Below are positions 19,114 through 27,036 of a DNA stretch of 64,000 nucleotides, in pieces; position 1 is the stretch's first letter; each line of letters begins with the position of its first letter. The stretch spans positions 2,356,001 to 2,420,000 of the forward strand of contig NZ_CP017674.1 in assembly GCF_001792815.1 (NCBI RefSeq), in the 5' to 3' direction. The position numbers and the translations under genes were made by a program. The notes under the pieces are model-generated. The model saw only the letters and a list, made by a program, of their open reading frames with translations, was not told the origin of the DNA and did no database searches. The DNA comes from Microbacterium sp. BH-3-3-3 (GTDB taxonomy: Bacteria; Actinomycetota; Actinomycetes; Actinomycetales; Microbacteriaceae).

Positions 19114-19938
19114 ATGTCGCTCCCCACCTCTTCCGTCCAGCTCTACACGCTGGTCGACGAATTCCGTGCCGATCCGGCTCGCTCGCTCGACCGCCTCGCC
19201 GCGATCGGCCTGCGCCACGTCGAGGCCTTCGACTTCGTGAGCCGCCCCGCCGAGATCCGCGCGGCTCTGGATGCCAGCGGGCTCACCGCCCCGACCGGGC
19301 ACGCGCCCCTGCTGTCGACCGAGCTGTGGACTCCCCACGGTTCCATCCCCACGCCCGAGCCCGAGGCCGTGCTGGCGGCGGCGGCGACCCTGGGGCTGAG
19401 CACCGTGATCGACCCCTTCGTCGAGCCCGCGCGCTGGGCGACCGTCGACGGCGTCGCCGAGATCGCCGATCGTCTCAACGCCGTCGCCGATCTGGCGGCC
19501 GGCTACGGACTCACCGTGGGGTACCACAACCACGCGCAGGAGTTCCTCGTCGACATCGACGGCGCGAGCGCGCTCGAGTACGTCGTGGCCCACACCGACG
19601 AGCGCGTCGCCGTGGAGCTCGACCTGTTCTGGGCGCTCACCGGGGGCCAGGACGTGCCCGCCCTCGTGCAGCGTCTCGGTTCGCGTCTGCTCGCCGTGCA
19701 CGTCAAGGACGGCTTCGTCCCGGCCGAGAACCCCTTCGCCCCCGACGTCGACCGTGCCGTCACCCGTCACCTCGACCAGCGCCGCCCGGGCGAGGGCGAG
19801 GTTCCGCTCGTCGAGGCGATGCGGGCGACGGATGCCGTGCGGTGGGCCGTCATCGAGTACGACCAGTCGCCCGGCGACGTGTTCGACGACATCGCCGCCA
19901 GCCACGCGTTCCTGCTCGAGAACGGCCTCGCGGTATGA
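19114..19938 (+). CDS. Sugar phosphate isomerase/epimerase (xylose isomerase-like TIM barrel)
   Basis: 274 residues from ATG 19114 with AAGGAAGG upstream. AP_endonuc_2 family: SVQLYTLVDEF at the start, YGLTVGYHNHAQEF in the middle with metal-binding His/Glu, VAVELDLFWALTGGQD and LAVHVKDGF. Such proteins isomerise or dehydrate sugars, keto-inositols or hydroxypyruvate. The substrate is not readable. The Gfo/Idh/MocA gene overlaps its stop, a common pair in which one enzyme oxidises a sugar and the other isomerises or epimerises the keto product. Divergent from a TetR regulator. Confidence 0.8.
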   Translation: MSLPTSSVQLYTLVDEFRADPARSLDRLAAIGLRHVEAFDFVSRPAEIRAALDASGLTAPTGHAPLLSTELWTPHGSIPTPEPEAVLAAAATLGLSTVIDPFVEPARWATVDGVAEIADRLNAVADLAAGYGLTVGYHNHAQEFLVDIDGASALEYVVAHTDERVAVELDLFWALTGGQDVPALVQRLGSRLLAVHVKDGFVPAENPFAPDVDRAVTRHLDQRRPGEGEVPLVEAMRATDAVRWAVIEYDQSPGDVFDDIAASHAFLLENGLAV

Positions 19939-21065
19939 GCGGCTCCGTGGGAGTCGGCATCATCGGAGCCGGCGTCATCAGTGACACCTACCTGAGCAAC
20001 CTCACGGCGTTCCCCGACGTCGAGGTGCTCATCGTCGCCGACCTGGACCCGGAGCGCGCGCGGTCGCGCGCCGAGCAGTACGGCGTGCCCGCGTGGGGCA
20101 CGGCCGACGACGTGCTCGCCCACCCGGACGTGCAGCTCGTCGTGAACCTCACCGTCCCGGCCGTGCACGTCGAGGTCTCGTCCGCCGCGATCGACGCGGG
20201 CAAACACGTGTGGACCGAGAAGCCGCTGGGGCTCGACCGCGAGAGCACCGCGCAGCTGCTCCGCGATGCCGAGGCTGCGGGGCTGCGCATCGGCTCCGCC
20301 CCCGACACCCTCCTGGGTCCGGGGTTCCAGTCGGCCAAGCGCGCCATCCTCGAGGGGGCGATCGGAGAACCCCTGTTCGCTCAGGCGTCGTTCCAGACGC
20401 AGGGGCCCGACCTCTGGCATCCGGGGCCGCAGTTCCTCTTCGCGCGCGGCGCGGGACCGCTGCTCGACATGGGGCCGTACTACGTCAGCGCGCTGGTCAG
20501 CCTGCTGGGACCGGTCGATCGGGTGGCCGCGGTCGGCACGCGACCGCGTCGGCAGCGCCGCATCCACACCGGGCCCGCCGCCGGCGACGTGTTCGACGTC
20601 GAGGTCGCCACCACCGTGCAGCTCATCGCCGCGTTCGAGGGCGGTCAGCAGGCGCAGGGGCAGTTCAGCTTCGACTCGGCGCTCGAGCGCGCGGGCGTGC
20701 TCGAGATCCACGGCACCGAGGGCACGCTGCTGCTGCCCGACCCGAACCACTTCGAGGGCGAAATCGCCCGCATCGAACCGCTCGGGGTGCTGCTCGACGA
20801 CGACCGGCCGGAGCAGCCGCGGATCGCGGTGCCGCAGGAGGGCGTCGTCGTCGGGCGCGGGCTCGGGGTGCTCGACATGGTGCGGGCCATCGCCGAAGAA
20901 CGCCCCCACGTGGCGACCGGCGAGCTGGGGCACCACGTCCTCGACGTGCTGCTCTCGGCCGAGGAGTCGGTGGCGGGAGCGGGCTTCGTGCCGGTGCGGA
21001 GCTCGCTGAGCGGGCCCGTGCCGGCGGTGCCGCGCGACTTCGACCCGTTCGCCCGCACCCTCTGA
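19935..21065 (+). CDS. Gfo/Idh/MocA family NAD(P)-dependent oxidoreductase
   Basis: 376 residues; ATG 19935 overlaps the previous stop. N-terminal Rossmann motif VGIIGAGVISDTYL, then VVNLTVPAVHVEVS and the conserved EKPLGLD, whose Lys is part of the active site in this family. The C-terminal half is the GFO_IDH_MocA_C beta-sheet domain with LLDMGPYYVSALVSLLGPV. It oxidises or reduces a sugar or cyclitol hydroxyl with NAD(P). It probably works with the co-translated isomerase. The substrate is unknown. Confidence 0.85.
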   Translation: MSGSVGVGIIGAGVISDTYLSNLTAFPDVEVLIVADLDPERARSRAEQYGVPAWGTADDVLAHPDVQLVVNLTVPAVHVEVSSAAIDAGKHVWTEKPLGLDRESTAQLLRDAEAAGLRIGSAPDTLLGPGFQSAKRAILEGAIGEPLFAQASFQTQGPDLWHPGPQFLFARGAGPLLDMGPYYVSALVSLLGPVDRVAAVGTRPRRQRRIHTGPAAGDVFDVEVATTVQLIAAFEGGQQAQGQFSFDSALERAGVLEIHGTEGTLLLPDPNHFEGEIARIEPLGVLLDDDRPEQPRIAVPQEGVVVGRGLGVLDMVRAIAEERPHVATGELGHHVLDVLLSAEESVAGAGFVPVRSSLSGPVPAVPRDFDPFARTL

Positions 21066-21071
21066 GTCGCA

Positions 21072-21097
21072 CCCCGGCCGCCGACGGGCGGCCGGGG
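21072..21097. terminator. Hairpin terminator between convergent genes
   Basis: CCCCGGCCGCC-gacg-GGCGGCCGGGG, a perfect 11-base stem with a 4-base loop, starts 6 bases after the dehydrogenase stop. Confidence 0.7.
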
Positions 21098-21207
21098 ATG
21101 CTCGGCGGCAGAACGGCCGCCCGGATCCGAACGGGCCGCCGTGACCGGAACCGGGCCGACGAGTCCGCCCAGGCGGCGGAGTCGGGCACGATTCCGCTTG
21201 GGCGGTG

Positions 21208-22836
21208 TCAGGCGTCCGTCTTCCCCGCTTCGTGGACCGGCGCGCCTTCCGGACGCCGGCGGGAGCCGCCGGCGCCGAGCGCGAGCGTCGACGCCAGGCC
21301 CAGGGTGAGGAAGCCCGCGGCGGTGAACGCCGCCGCCCGGGTGCCGTCGCTGAAGGCGGCGCGCGCGTCGGCGGCGACGCCCTGGGTCTGGGGCGACTGG
21401 GCGAGACCGGCGATCGCGGCGCCGGCGCTGTCGACCACCTGCGACACGACCTGATCGCGCTGATCGGCGGGGAGTCCCCGCTGATCGAGCGACGAGGCGA
21501 GAACCCCGGCCGTCGTCGAGAACAGCACCGTGCCGAGGATCGCGACGCCCAGAGCGGCACCCAACTGCCGCGAGGTCGACTGCGTGCCCGACGCCTGTCC
21601 GCTGGCCGCGGGCGGAACCTCGGCGAGGACGACCCCGGTGAGCTGGGCGGTGGCCAGGCCGACCCCGAGTCCGTAGACGAACAGCAGCGGGATGAGCGGT
21701 CCCCACGTGGCATCCGGACCGATCGTGAGGGCGACGCCGGCGACGCCGACGATCTCGGCCAGCAGACCCGCGCGCACGACCCAGACCGGGGCGACCCGGC
21801 CGCTGAGCGCTCCGGCGACACCGCTCGCGACGAACGAGCCCACGGCCAGCGACAGCAGCAGCAGGCCGGTCTGCAGGGCGTCGAAGCCCACGACGAACTG
21901 CAGCCAGAGCGGGAGCGCCAGGATGATGCCGAACTCGCCCAGCGAGACCACGGCGGCGGCGATGTTGCCGTTGCGGAACGACGAGATGCGGAAGAGGGCG
22001 AACGCGAGCAGCGTGGATCGTCCCTGCCGCTGCCGGTGCAGGCCCCAGGCGATGAAGGCGGCGAGGGCGACGAGCGCGAGGGCGAAGGCGAGGGGAACGG
22101 GCGACAGGGCGAACGGCCAGGTCCACCCGCCGACCTGCGGCACCGTGTCGACCGTCCACCAGCCGTAGGTGCGCCCCTCGATCAGGCCGAAGACCAGGGG
22201 AGCCATGGTCAGCACCGACAGCAGGGCACCGACGCCGTCGATGCGCTCGGCGCGATCGCTGCGCGATTCGGCGACGGTGAGCAGCACGCCGATGACGATG
22301 ATCACCCCGAGCGGGATGTTGATGCCGAACGCCCACCGCCACGAGAACGCGGTGGTCAGCCAGCCGCCGAGCAGGGGGCCGACGGCCGCCATTCCCCCGA
22401 TGGTCGAGCCCCACACGGCGAAGGCGATTCCGCGCTCCCGCCCGCGGAAGGTGGCGTTGATGAGCGACAGGGTGGTGGGCAGGATCATCGCCCCGCCGAT
22501 CCCCTGCACGAGGCGCGCGGCGATGAGTAGCTCGCCCGTGGGGGCGAACGAGGCGGCGATCGAGGCCGCGGCGAAGACGACGACGCCGACGAGCATCAGT
22601 CGGCGTCGCCCGAACCGATCGGCGAGGCTGCCGAACACGAGCAGGAGCGAGGCGAACACGAGGGTGTAGGCCTCTTGCACCCACTGCACCTCGGTCGACG
22701 AGATCCCCAGGTCCTCGACGATCGAGGGCACCGCGACATTGACGATCGTCGAGTCGACGATGATCAGCGAGACGGCGATGCTGATGAAGACGAGCCCCGC
22801 CCAGCGGCGCCCGGTGCGGTTCCCGACGGTGTCCAT
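21208..22836 (-). CDS. MFS transporter, DHA2 (14-helix) drug exporter
   Basis: 542 residues. D1 motif in the first helix (IVDSTIVNVAVPSIVEDL), RFGRRRLMLVG as motif A, LIAARLVQGIGGAMILP as motif B, and AAVGPLLGGWL as motif C of antiporters. About 14 helices, then a basic C-terminal tail. A proton-driven multidrug exporter is the likely role. The start is ATG 22836, with TATACT exactly 6 bases upstream and no ribosome binding site, so it is probably leaderless. Just upstream is a cluster of CTAGC repeats that also occurs before the MarR gene at 24835. Confidence 0.87.
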   Translation of the reverse strand: MDTVGNRTGRRWAGLVFISIAVSLIIVDSTIVNVAVPSIVEDLGISSTEVQWVQEAYTLVFASLLLVFGSLADRFGRRRLMLVGVVVFAAASIAASFAPTGELLIAARLVQGIGGAMILPTTLSLINATFRGRERGIAFAVWGSTIGGMAAVGPLLGGWLTTAFSWRWAFGINIPLGVIIVIGVLLTVAESRSDRAERIDGVGALLSVLTMAPLVFGLIEGRTYGWWTVDTVPQVGGWTWPFALSPVPLAFALALVALAAFIAWGLHRQRQGRSTLLAFALFRISSFRNGNIAAAVVSLGEFGIILALPLWLQFVVGFDALQTGLLLLSLAVGSFVASGVAGALSGRVAPVWVVRAGLLAEIVGVAGVALTIGPDATWGPLIPLLFVYGLGVGLATAQLTGVVLAEVPPAASGQASGTQSTSRQLGAALGVAILGTVLFSTTAGVLASSLDQRGLPADQRDQVVSQVVDSAGAAIAGLAQSPQTQGVAADARAAFSDGTRAAAFTAAGFLTLGLASTLALGAGGSRRRPEGAPVHEAGKTDA

Positions 22837-22842
22837 GCGACG

Positions 22843-22873
22843 AGTATATCGCTAGCTTTTCTAGCTATCTAGC
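22843..22873 (-). promoter_or_regulatory. Promoter and CTAGC-repeat operator of DHA2 exporter
   Basis: Minus-strand TATACT (22843-22848) lies 6 bases from the ATG. The adjacent 22851-22873 reads GCTAGC, CTAGC and CTAGC with short AT spacers, an AT-rich cluster in a GC-rich genome that looks like a regulator site over the -35 region. Confidence 0.55.
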
Positions 22874-22924
22874 CCGTTTCTCGCGCACGACCCATCGCGC
22901 CGGGTGCCGCCCGGCGGCGTGACC

Positions 22925-22949
22925 CCGGCCCCGTGACTCAGCCGCCGTG
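22925..22949. repeat. 25-base direct repeat, copy 1
   Basis: Begins CCGGCCCCGTGACTCAGCCG and runs to GCCGTG. It is identical to 22967-22991, 42 bases further on. This copy is intergenic; the other covers the last codons of the MFS gene. Confidence 0.75.
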
Positions 22950-22966
22950 ACCCAGCCGCTGCGTTT

Positions 22967-22991
22967 CCGGCCCCGTGACTCAGCCGCCGTG
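22967..22991. repeat. 25-base direct repeat, copy 2
   Basis: Second copy of the 25-base repeat at 22925. It includes the stop codon (TCA at 22980-22982 on the plus strand) and last codons of the MFS gene at 22980-24353, so copy 1 is a duplicated gene end. Confidence 0.75.
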
Positions 22992-24353
22992 GCGCGGGCG
23001 CGACGTCAGGCGCGGCGTGCGATCCGCCGGCGGAAGCGGCAGCGGCGTCGTGCCGGCCACCTCGTCGCTGAAGTCCTCGGGCTCGGGCGTGATGGTGTGC
23101 AGGGGCTGCGTCTCATCCAGCGTGAGGCGGAAGCGCTTGGTCTCGTGCCGGTGCACGCGCCCCGAGGCGAGCGTCCAGACGACGCCGATGCCGCACGCGA
23201 TCAGCGCGACGGCGGCGGCCAGGGCGATGGCCACGCGCGGGCCGTACTCGCTCGCGATCGCACCGACGATCGGGGCGCCCACCGGCGTGCCGCCGAGCAG
23301 GATCGCCATGTACAGCGCCAGCACGCGTCCGCGCAGCGCCGGATCGGTGGTCGTCTGCACGTAGCCGTTCGCCGTGGTCAGGGTGGTCACGACGGCGAAG
23401 CCGGTGAACACGAGCGTGGCCGCGTACGCGCCGTAGCTGGGGGCGAAGACCGAGAGGGTGGATGCCACGGCGAAGCCGCCGGCGCCCAGGATCACCACGC
23501 GCATCCGCGCGCGCTCGCGGCGGGCGGCCAGCAGGGCTCCGGCGAGGGAGCCGATGGCCACGAACGAGCTCAGCAACCCGAAGCCGTCGGCCCCGCGACC
23601 GAACTCGAGCGCCATGGTCGAGGCGAAGATCGGGAAGTTCATGCCGAACGCACCGAGCAGGAAGACCATCACGAACGTGACGATCAGGTCGGGGCGGCGC
23701 GCGACGTAGCGGAAGCCGTCGGCCAGACGCGCGGGTCCGCCACGACGGTGGTGCACCACGAGCTCGTGGGGGCGCATGAGCAGTAGCGCGGCGATCATTG
23801 CGAGGAACGTCACCGCGTTGACGAGGAACACCCATCCCGTGCCGACGACGACGATCATCACGCCGGCCACCGCGGGGCCGATGAGGCGGGCGGTGTTGAA
23901 CGACGCGGCGTTGAGGGCCACCGCGTTCGAGGCGTTCTCCTGCGCGACGAGGTCGGACACGAACGCCTGGCGCGCGGGGTTGTCGAACGCGGTGACGACG
24001 CCGAGCGCCAGGGCGAAGCCGTACATCATCGGCAGGGTCATCAGGCCGGTGAGCAGCAGTGTCCCCAGCGCGAGGGCGAGCAGCAGCAGCGACGCCTGCG
24101 TGCACATGATGAGCTTGCGGCGATCGAAGCGGTCGGCCACCCAGCCGGTCACGCCCACCAGCAGCAGGGGCGGGGCGAACTGGAGTGCCATGGTGACGCC
24201 CATCGCGGCGGCGTCGTTGTCGGTCAGCTGCGTGAGCACGACCCAGTTCTGCGCCGTCGCCTGCATCCACGCGCCGACGTTGGAGACGAGGGCGCCGAAG
24301 AACCAGACGCGGTAGTTGAAGATCGACAGGGACCGGAACATCGACGTGCTCAT
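22980..24353 (-). CDS. MFS transporter, EntS/DHA3-like
   Basis: 457 residues with 12 predicted helices. The start FRSLSIFNYRVWFFGALVSNVGAWMQ and the segments GWVADRFDRRKLIMCTQ and FDNPARQAFVSDLV are typical of the MFS_3 (enterobactin exporter-like) group, whose members export siderophores or macrolides. Its ATG overlaps the stop of the MarR gene by 4 bases, so the two form an operon, and the pump is probably induced when MarR releases DNA. The C-terminal tail of about 50 residues is hydrophilic. The substrate is unknown. Its final codons fall inside a 25-base direct repeat. Confidence 0.83.
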   Translation of the reverse strand: MSTSMFRSLSIFNYRVWFFGALVSNVGAWMQATAQNWVVLTQLTDNDAAAMGVTMALQFAPPLLLVGVTGWVADRFDRRKLIMCTQASLLLLALALGTLLLTGLMTLPMMYGFALALGVVTAFDNPARQAFVSDLVAQENASNAVALNAASFNTARLIGPAVAGVMIVVVGTGWVFLVNAVTFLAMIAALLLMRPHELVVHHRRGGPARLADGFRYVARRPDLIVTFVMVFLLGAFGMNFPIFASTMALEFGRGADGFGLLSSFVAIGSLAGALLAARRERARMRVVILGAGGFAVASTLSVFAPSYGAYAATLVFTGFAVVTTLTTANGYVQTTTDPALRGRVLALYMAILLGGTPVGAPIVGAIASEYGPRVAIALAAAVALIACGIGVVWTLASGRVHRHETKRFRLTLDETQPLHTITPEPEDFSDEVAGTTPLPLPPADRTPRLTSRPRHGG

Positions 24354-24835
24354 CTCTCGGCCACCTTTCTCATGATCTCCGCGGCCTGGGCCAGCGTGCG
24401 ACGGTCGTCGGGCGAGAGCCCCGCCAGGGCTTCTTCGAGCCAGGCGTCTCGGCGGCGTACGGTCTCGTCGACGACGGTGCGTCCGTCGTCGGTGAGGTCG
24501 ATCGTGACCTTGCGCCGGTCGACCTCGTCGGGGGTGCGGGTGAGGTATCCCGCCTCTTCGAGCAGGGACACCGTGCGATTCATCGACGGGGCGGTGACGC
24601 GCTCACGGTCGGCGAGTTGGCCGAGGGTATGCGCTCCGTGCACGGTGAGGGCGGCGAGCACGGCGAACTGCCCGTCGCTCATGGTGTCGACGGCCCGCTG
24701 GGCCCGCAGGCGCCGGGCGAGCCGGAACGTCGCCATGCGCAGTTGCGATGCCGCGGCGCTGAGATCGTGCGAGGGCTCAGCGCCGCGGGCAGAAGTCAGG
24801 TCGTGAAGGGGGGATTCGTCGACGCTGTCATTCAT
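24350..24835 (-). CDS. MarR family transcriptional regulator
   Basis: 161 residues with a winged helix: HTLGQLADRERVTAPSMNRTVSLLEEAGYLTRTPDEVDRRKVTIDLTDDG, where the DxRxxxxxLT wing is conserved. The N-terminal helices and the last 30 residues form the dimer interface. It heads an operon with the MFS pump at 22980. The upstream sequence has a GTTAG/CTAAC inverted repeat enclosing two TAGTCT direct repeats, a good autoregulatory site. The similar CTAGC cluster before the DHA2 gene suggests it may control that pump too (inference). Confidence 0.85.
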   Translation of the reverse strand: MNDSVDESPLHDLTSARGAEPSHDLSAAASQLRMATFRLARRLRAQRAVDTMSDGQFAVLAALTVHGAHTLGQLADRERVTAPSMNRTVSLLEEAGYLTRTPDEVDRRKVTIDLTDDGRTVVDETVRRRDAWLEEALAGLSPDDRRTLAQAAEIMRKVAER

Positions 24836-24845
24836 ATTCGTGATC

Positions 24846-24873
24846 GTTAGTCTAGCTCATTAGTCTTGCTAAC
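24846..24873. promoter_or_regulatory. Probable MarR operator
   Basis: GTTAG (24846-24850) and CTAAC (24869-24873) frame an AT-rich core with two near-identical decamers, TAGTCTAGCT and TAGTCTTGCT. It lies 10 bases upstream of the MarR start. Confidence 0.55.
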
Positions 24874-24967
24874 GGTATGGCGGTCGCGTCACCCGGCCCG
24901 CCGGGAGCGTGTTCCGGCCCACCGATGGCGGGCGGACTCGGCCGGCCGGTCACCCTCACCCCGCCCC

Positions 24968-24973
24968 TAGACT
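24968..24973 (+). promoter_or_regulatory. -10 element of hydrolase gene, leaderless type
   Basis: TAGACT ends exactly 6 bases before ATG 24980; there is no ribosome binding site between them. Confidence 0.5.
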
Positions 24974-24979
24974 CACCCC

Positions 24980-25828
24980 ATGCCGGAGTTCGTCGACGCG
25001 TACGGGATCACGATCGTCTACGACGTGCACGTCGCCGAGACGCCGCGGGCGATCGTGCAGCTGCTGCACGGCGTCGGAGAGCACGCCGGTCGGTACGGCG
25101 CCCTGACCGAGGCCCTCGTCGCCGACGGGTACACCGTCTACGCCGACGACCACCGCGGGCACGGGCGCACCGGACTGCGCCAGTGGGACGGCGATCACCG
25201 CAAGCTCGGCCGGCTGGGGCCCGGCGGTCTCGGCGCCGCCCGCGACGCGGTCTGGACGCTGAGCCAGCGCATCCGCGAAGAGAACCCCGACCTGCCCCTG
25301 GTGCTGCTCGGGCATTCGTGGGGGTCGTTCCTCGCGCAGATGCTGGTGGATCGGCATCCGGATGCCTACGACGCGGTCGTGCTGAGCGGCTCGGCCCTGC
25401 GGTGGCCGGGGGCGCTGAACGCCGGCGACCTCAACGCTCCGTGGAAGCATCAGCGCGGGTCGGGCATGGAGTGGCTCTCGAGTGACGAGCAGGTGGGGCG
25501 CGACTTCGTCGCCGACCCGCTGACCAACTCGAAGCCCCTGCTCGCGCTCTTCGGGCCGATCGAGGCCGCGAAGCTGTTCGGCCGCCCGCGTCGCGATCTC
25601 GGCGTCGACCTTCCGCTGCTGCTCCTGGTGGGTCGAGACGACACCGTCGGCGGCCCGCGGAGCGTGCACCTGCTGGCCGACGCCTACCGCGATCGATCGG
25701 GACTCACCGACATCACGACGCTGGTCTACCCGGGCGCTCGCCACGAGATCTTCGCCGAGATCGATCAGGCGCACGTGCGCGCCGATCTGCTCGCCTGGCT
25801 CGACGCGCGCCTCCCCGCTCCCGCCTGA
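24980..25828 (+). CDS. Alpha/beta hydrolase, monoacylglycerol lipase-like
   Basis: 282 residues of the Hydrolase_4 (serine aminopeptidase S33) group. Oxyanion region LLHGVGEHAGRYG at about 29-41, DDHRGHGRT at 56-64, nucleophile elbow GHSWG with Ser113, acid in VGRDDTVGG and catalytic His in GARHEIF. This order matches monoacylglycerol lipases and lysophospholipases, which release fatty acids from glycerol or lysolipids. There is no signal peptide, so it is cytoplasmic. It is a single gene with a leaderless-type start, followed by a hairpin. Confidence 0.85.
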   Translation: MPEFVDAYGITIVYDVHVAETPRAIVQLLHGVGEHAGRYGALTEALVADGYTVYADDHRGHGRTGLRQWDGDHRKLGRLGPGGLGAARDAVWTLSQRIREENPDLPLVLLGHSWGSFLAQMLVDRHPDAYDAVVLSGSALRWPGALNAGDLNAPWKHQRGSGMEWLSSDEQVGRDFVADPLTNSKPLLALFGPIEAAKLFGRPRRDLGVDLPLLLLVGRDDTVGGPRSVHLLADAYRDRSGLTDITTLVYPGARHEIFAEIDQAHVRADLLAWLDARLPAPA

Positions 25829-25872
25829 CCGGGCGCGCGGGACCGGACGCCGAGATCACACGGCGTCGGCGC

Positions 25873-25915
25873 GATCACCCGTCGTGCCGTGGTGTCTCGA
25901 CGACGGCGCGTGATC
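25873..25915 (+). terminator. Stem-loop after hydrolase gene
   Basis: GATCAC then CCGTCGT pair with ACGACGG and GTGATC across a 14-base loop, with a 3-base bulge. Followed by TTGCG rather than a T run. Confidence 0.5.
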
Positions 25916-25945
25916 TTGCGAGGGGGAGGGGCCCGGGAACGACGG

Positions 25946-25978
25946 TGGGGCCGGACGCACCCCCCGCGCCCGGCCCCA
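25946..25978 (-). terminator. Hairpin terminator of the isomerase operon
   Basis: TGGGGCCGG and CCGGCCCCA form a perfect 9-base stem with a 15-base loop, 33 bases past the stop of the minus-strand isomerase gene. Confidence 0.55.
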
Positions 25979-26010
25979 CGCCCCCCTGCTCCCGAATGCC
26001 CCCTCGGGTC

Positions 26011-27015
26011 TCAGCGCTGGCTGAACGCCGCGTCGAAGGCCTCACCCGACGGTTCGTACGACGACAGCCGTCGCACGAATCCGAGCGCTTCGGGTGCGCC
26101 GACGAGCCGGTCCATGCCGGCGTCCTCCCACTCGACCGACAGCGGTCCGTCGTAGCCGATCGCGTTCAGCATGCGGAACGCGTCTTCCCACGGCACGTCG
26201 CCGTGACCGGTCGAGATGAAGTCCCACCCGCGCCGCGGATCGGCCCACGGCAGGTGCGACGACAACCGGCCGTTCCGGCCGTTGGTCAGACGCTTCTTCG
26301 TGTCCTTGCAGTGCACGTGGATGATCTTGTCCTGGAAGTCCCACAGGAACGCGACCGGGTCGATGTCCTGCCACACCATGTGCGAGGGGTCCCAGTTCAG
26401 CCCGAATGCCTCGCGGTGGCCGATGGCCTCGAGCGCCCGCTTCGTCGTCCAGTAGTCGTATGCGATCTCGGACGGATGCACCTCGTGGGCGAAGCGCACG
26501 CCCACCTCGTCGAACACGTCGAGGATGGGGTTCCACCGGTCGGCGAAGTCCCGGTACCCGGCCTCGACCATCTCCTCGGTGGCCGGCGGGAACATCGCGA
26601 CGTACTTCCAGATGCTCGACCCGGTGAAGCCGGTGACGGTCTTCACCCCCAGCTTGGATGCCAGGCGCGCGGTGTTCTTCAGCTCCTCGGCGGCGCGCTG
26701 ACGCACGCCCTCGGGGTCGCCGTCGCCCCAGACGCGGTCCGACACGATGTCGCGGTGGCGCTGGTCGATGGGGTCGTCGCACACGACCTGGCCCTTGAGG
26801 TGGTTCGAGATCGTCCAGACCTTCAGGCCGTTGCGCTCGAGCACGTCGAGCTTGCCCTGCACGTAGGCGTCGTCGTCCCACCGCCACGGGTCGAGGTGGT
26901 CGCCCCAGCAGGCGATCTCGAGGCCGTCGTACCCCCACTCGCCGGCGAGGCGGGCCACCTCCTCGAAGGGCAGATCGGCCCACTGGCCGGTGAAGAGCGT
27001 GATCGGTCGCGTCAT
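26011..27015 (-). CDS. Sugar phosphate isomerase/epimerase (TIM barrel)
   Basis: 334 residues from ATG 27015, with GAGGAC upstream. AP_endonuc_2-type barrel: [44 protein letters not shown] and [12 protein letters not shown] carry the metal-binding Glu, Asp and His residues. It is close in style to actinobacterial enzymes encoded beside Gfo/Idh/MocA dehydrogenases in inositol or rare-sugar loci. It lies 21 bases after the dehydrogenase gene in the same operon, downstream of a sugar-binding lipoprotein gene. The exact substrate is unknown. Confidence 0.82.
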   Translation of the reverse strand: MTRPITLFTGQWADLPFEEVARLAGEWGYDGLEIACWGDHLDPWRWDDDAYVQGKLDVLERNGLKVWTISNHLKGQVVCDDPIDQRHRDIVSDRVWGDGDPEGVRQRAAEELKNTARLASKLGVKTVTGFTGSSIWKYVAMFPPATEEMVEAGYRDFADRWNPILDVFDEVGVRFAHEVHPSEIAYDYWTTKRALEAIGHREAFGLNWDPSHMVWQDIDPVAFLWDFQDKIIHVHCKDTKKRLTNGRNGRLSSHLPWADPRRGWDFISTGHGDVPWEDAFRMLNAIGYDGPLSVEWEDAGMDRLVGAPEALGFVRRLSSYEPSGEAFDAAFSQR

Positions 27016-27036
27016 CGCGTCAGTCCTCTCGTCGAT

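Noticed and set aside
25873..25978. Further copies of the nested-hairpin element in the gap after the hydrolase gene
   Set aside because: The two stem-loops there have different arms and no middle GTGCA stem; they are ordinary terminator-like hairpins.
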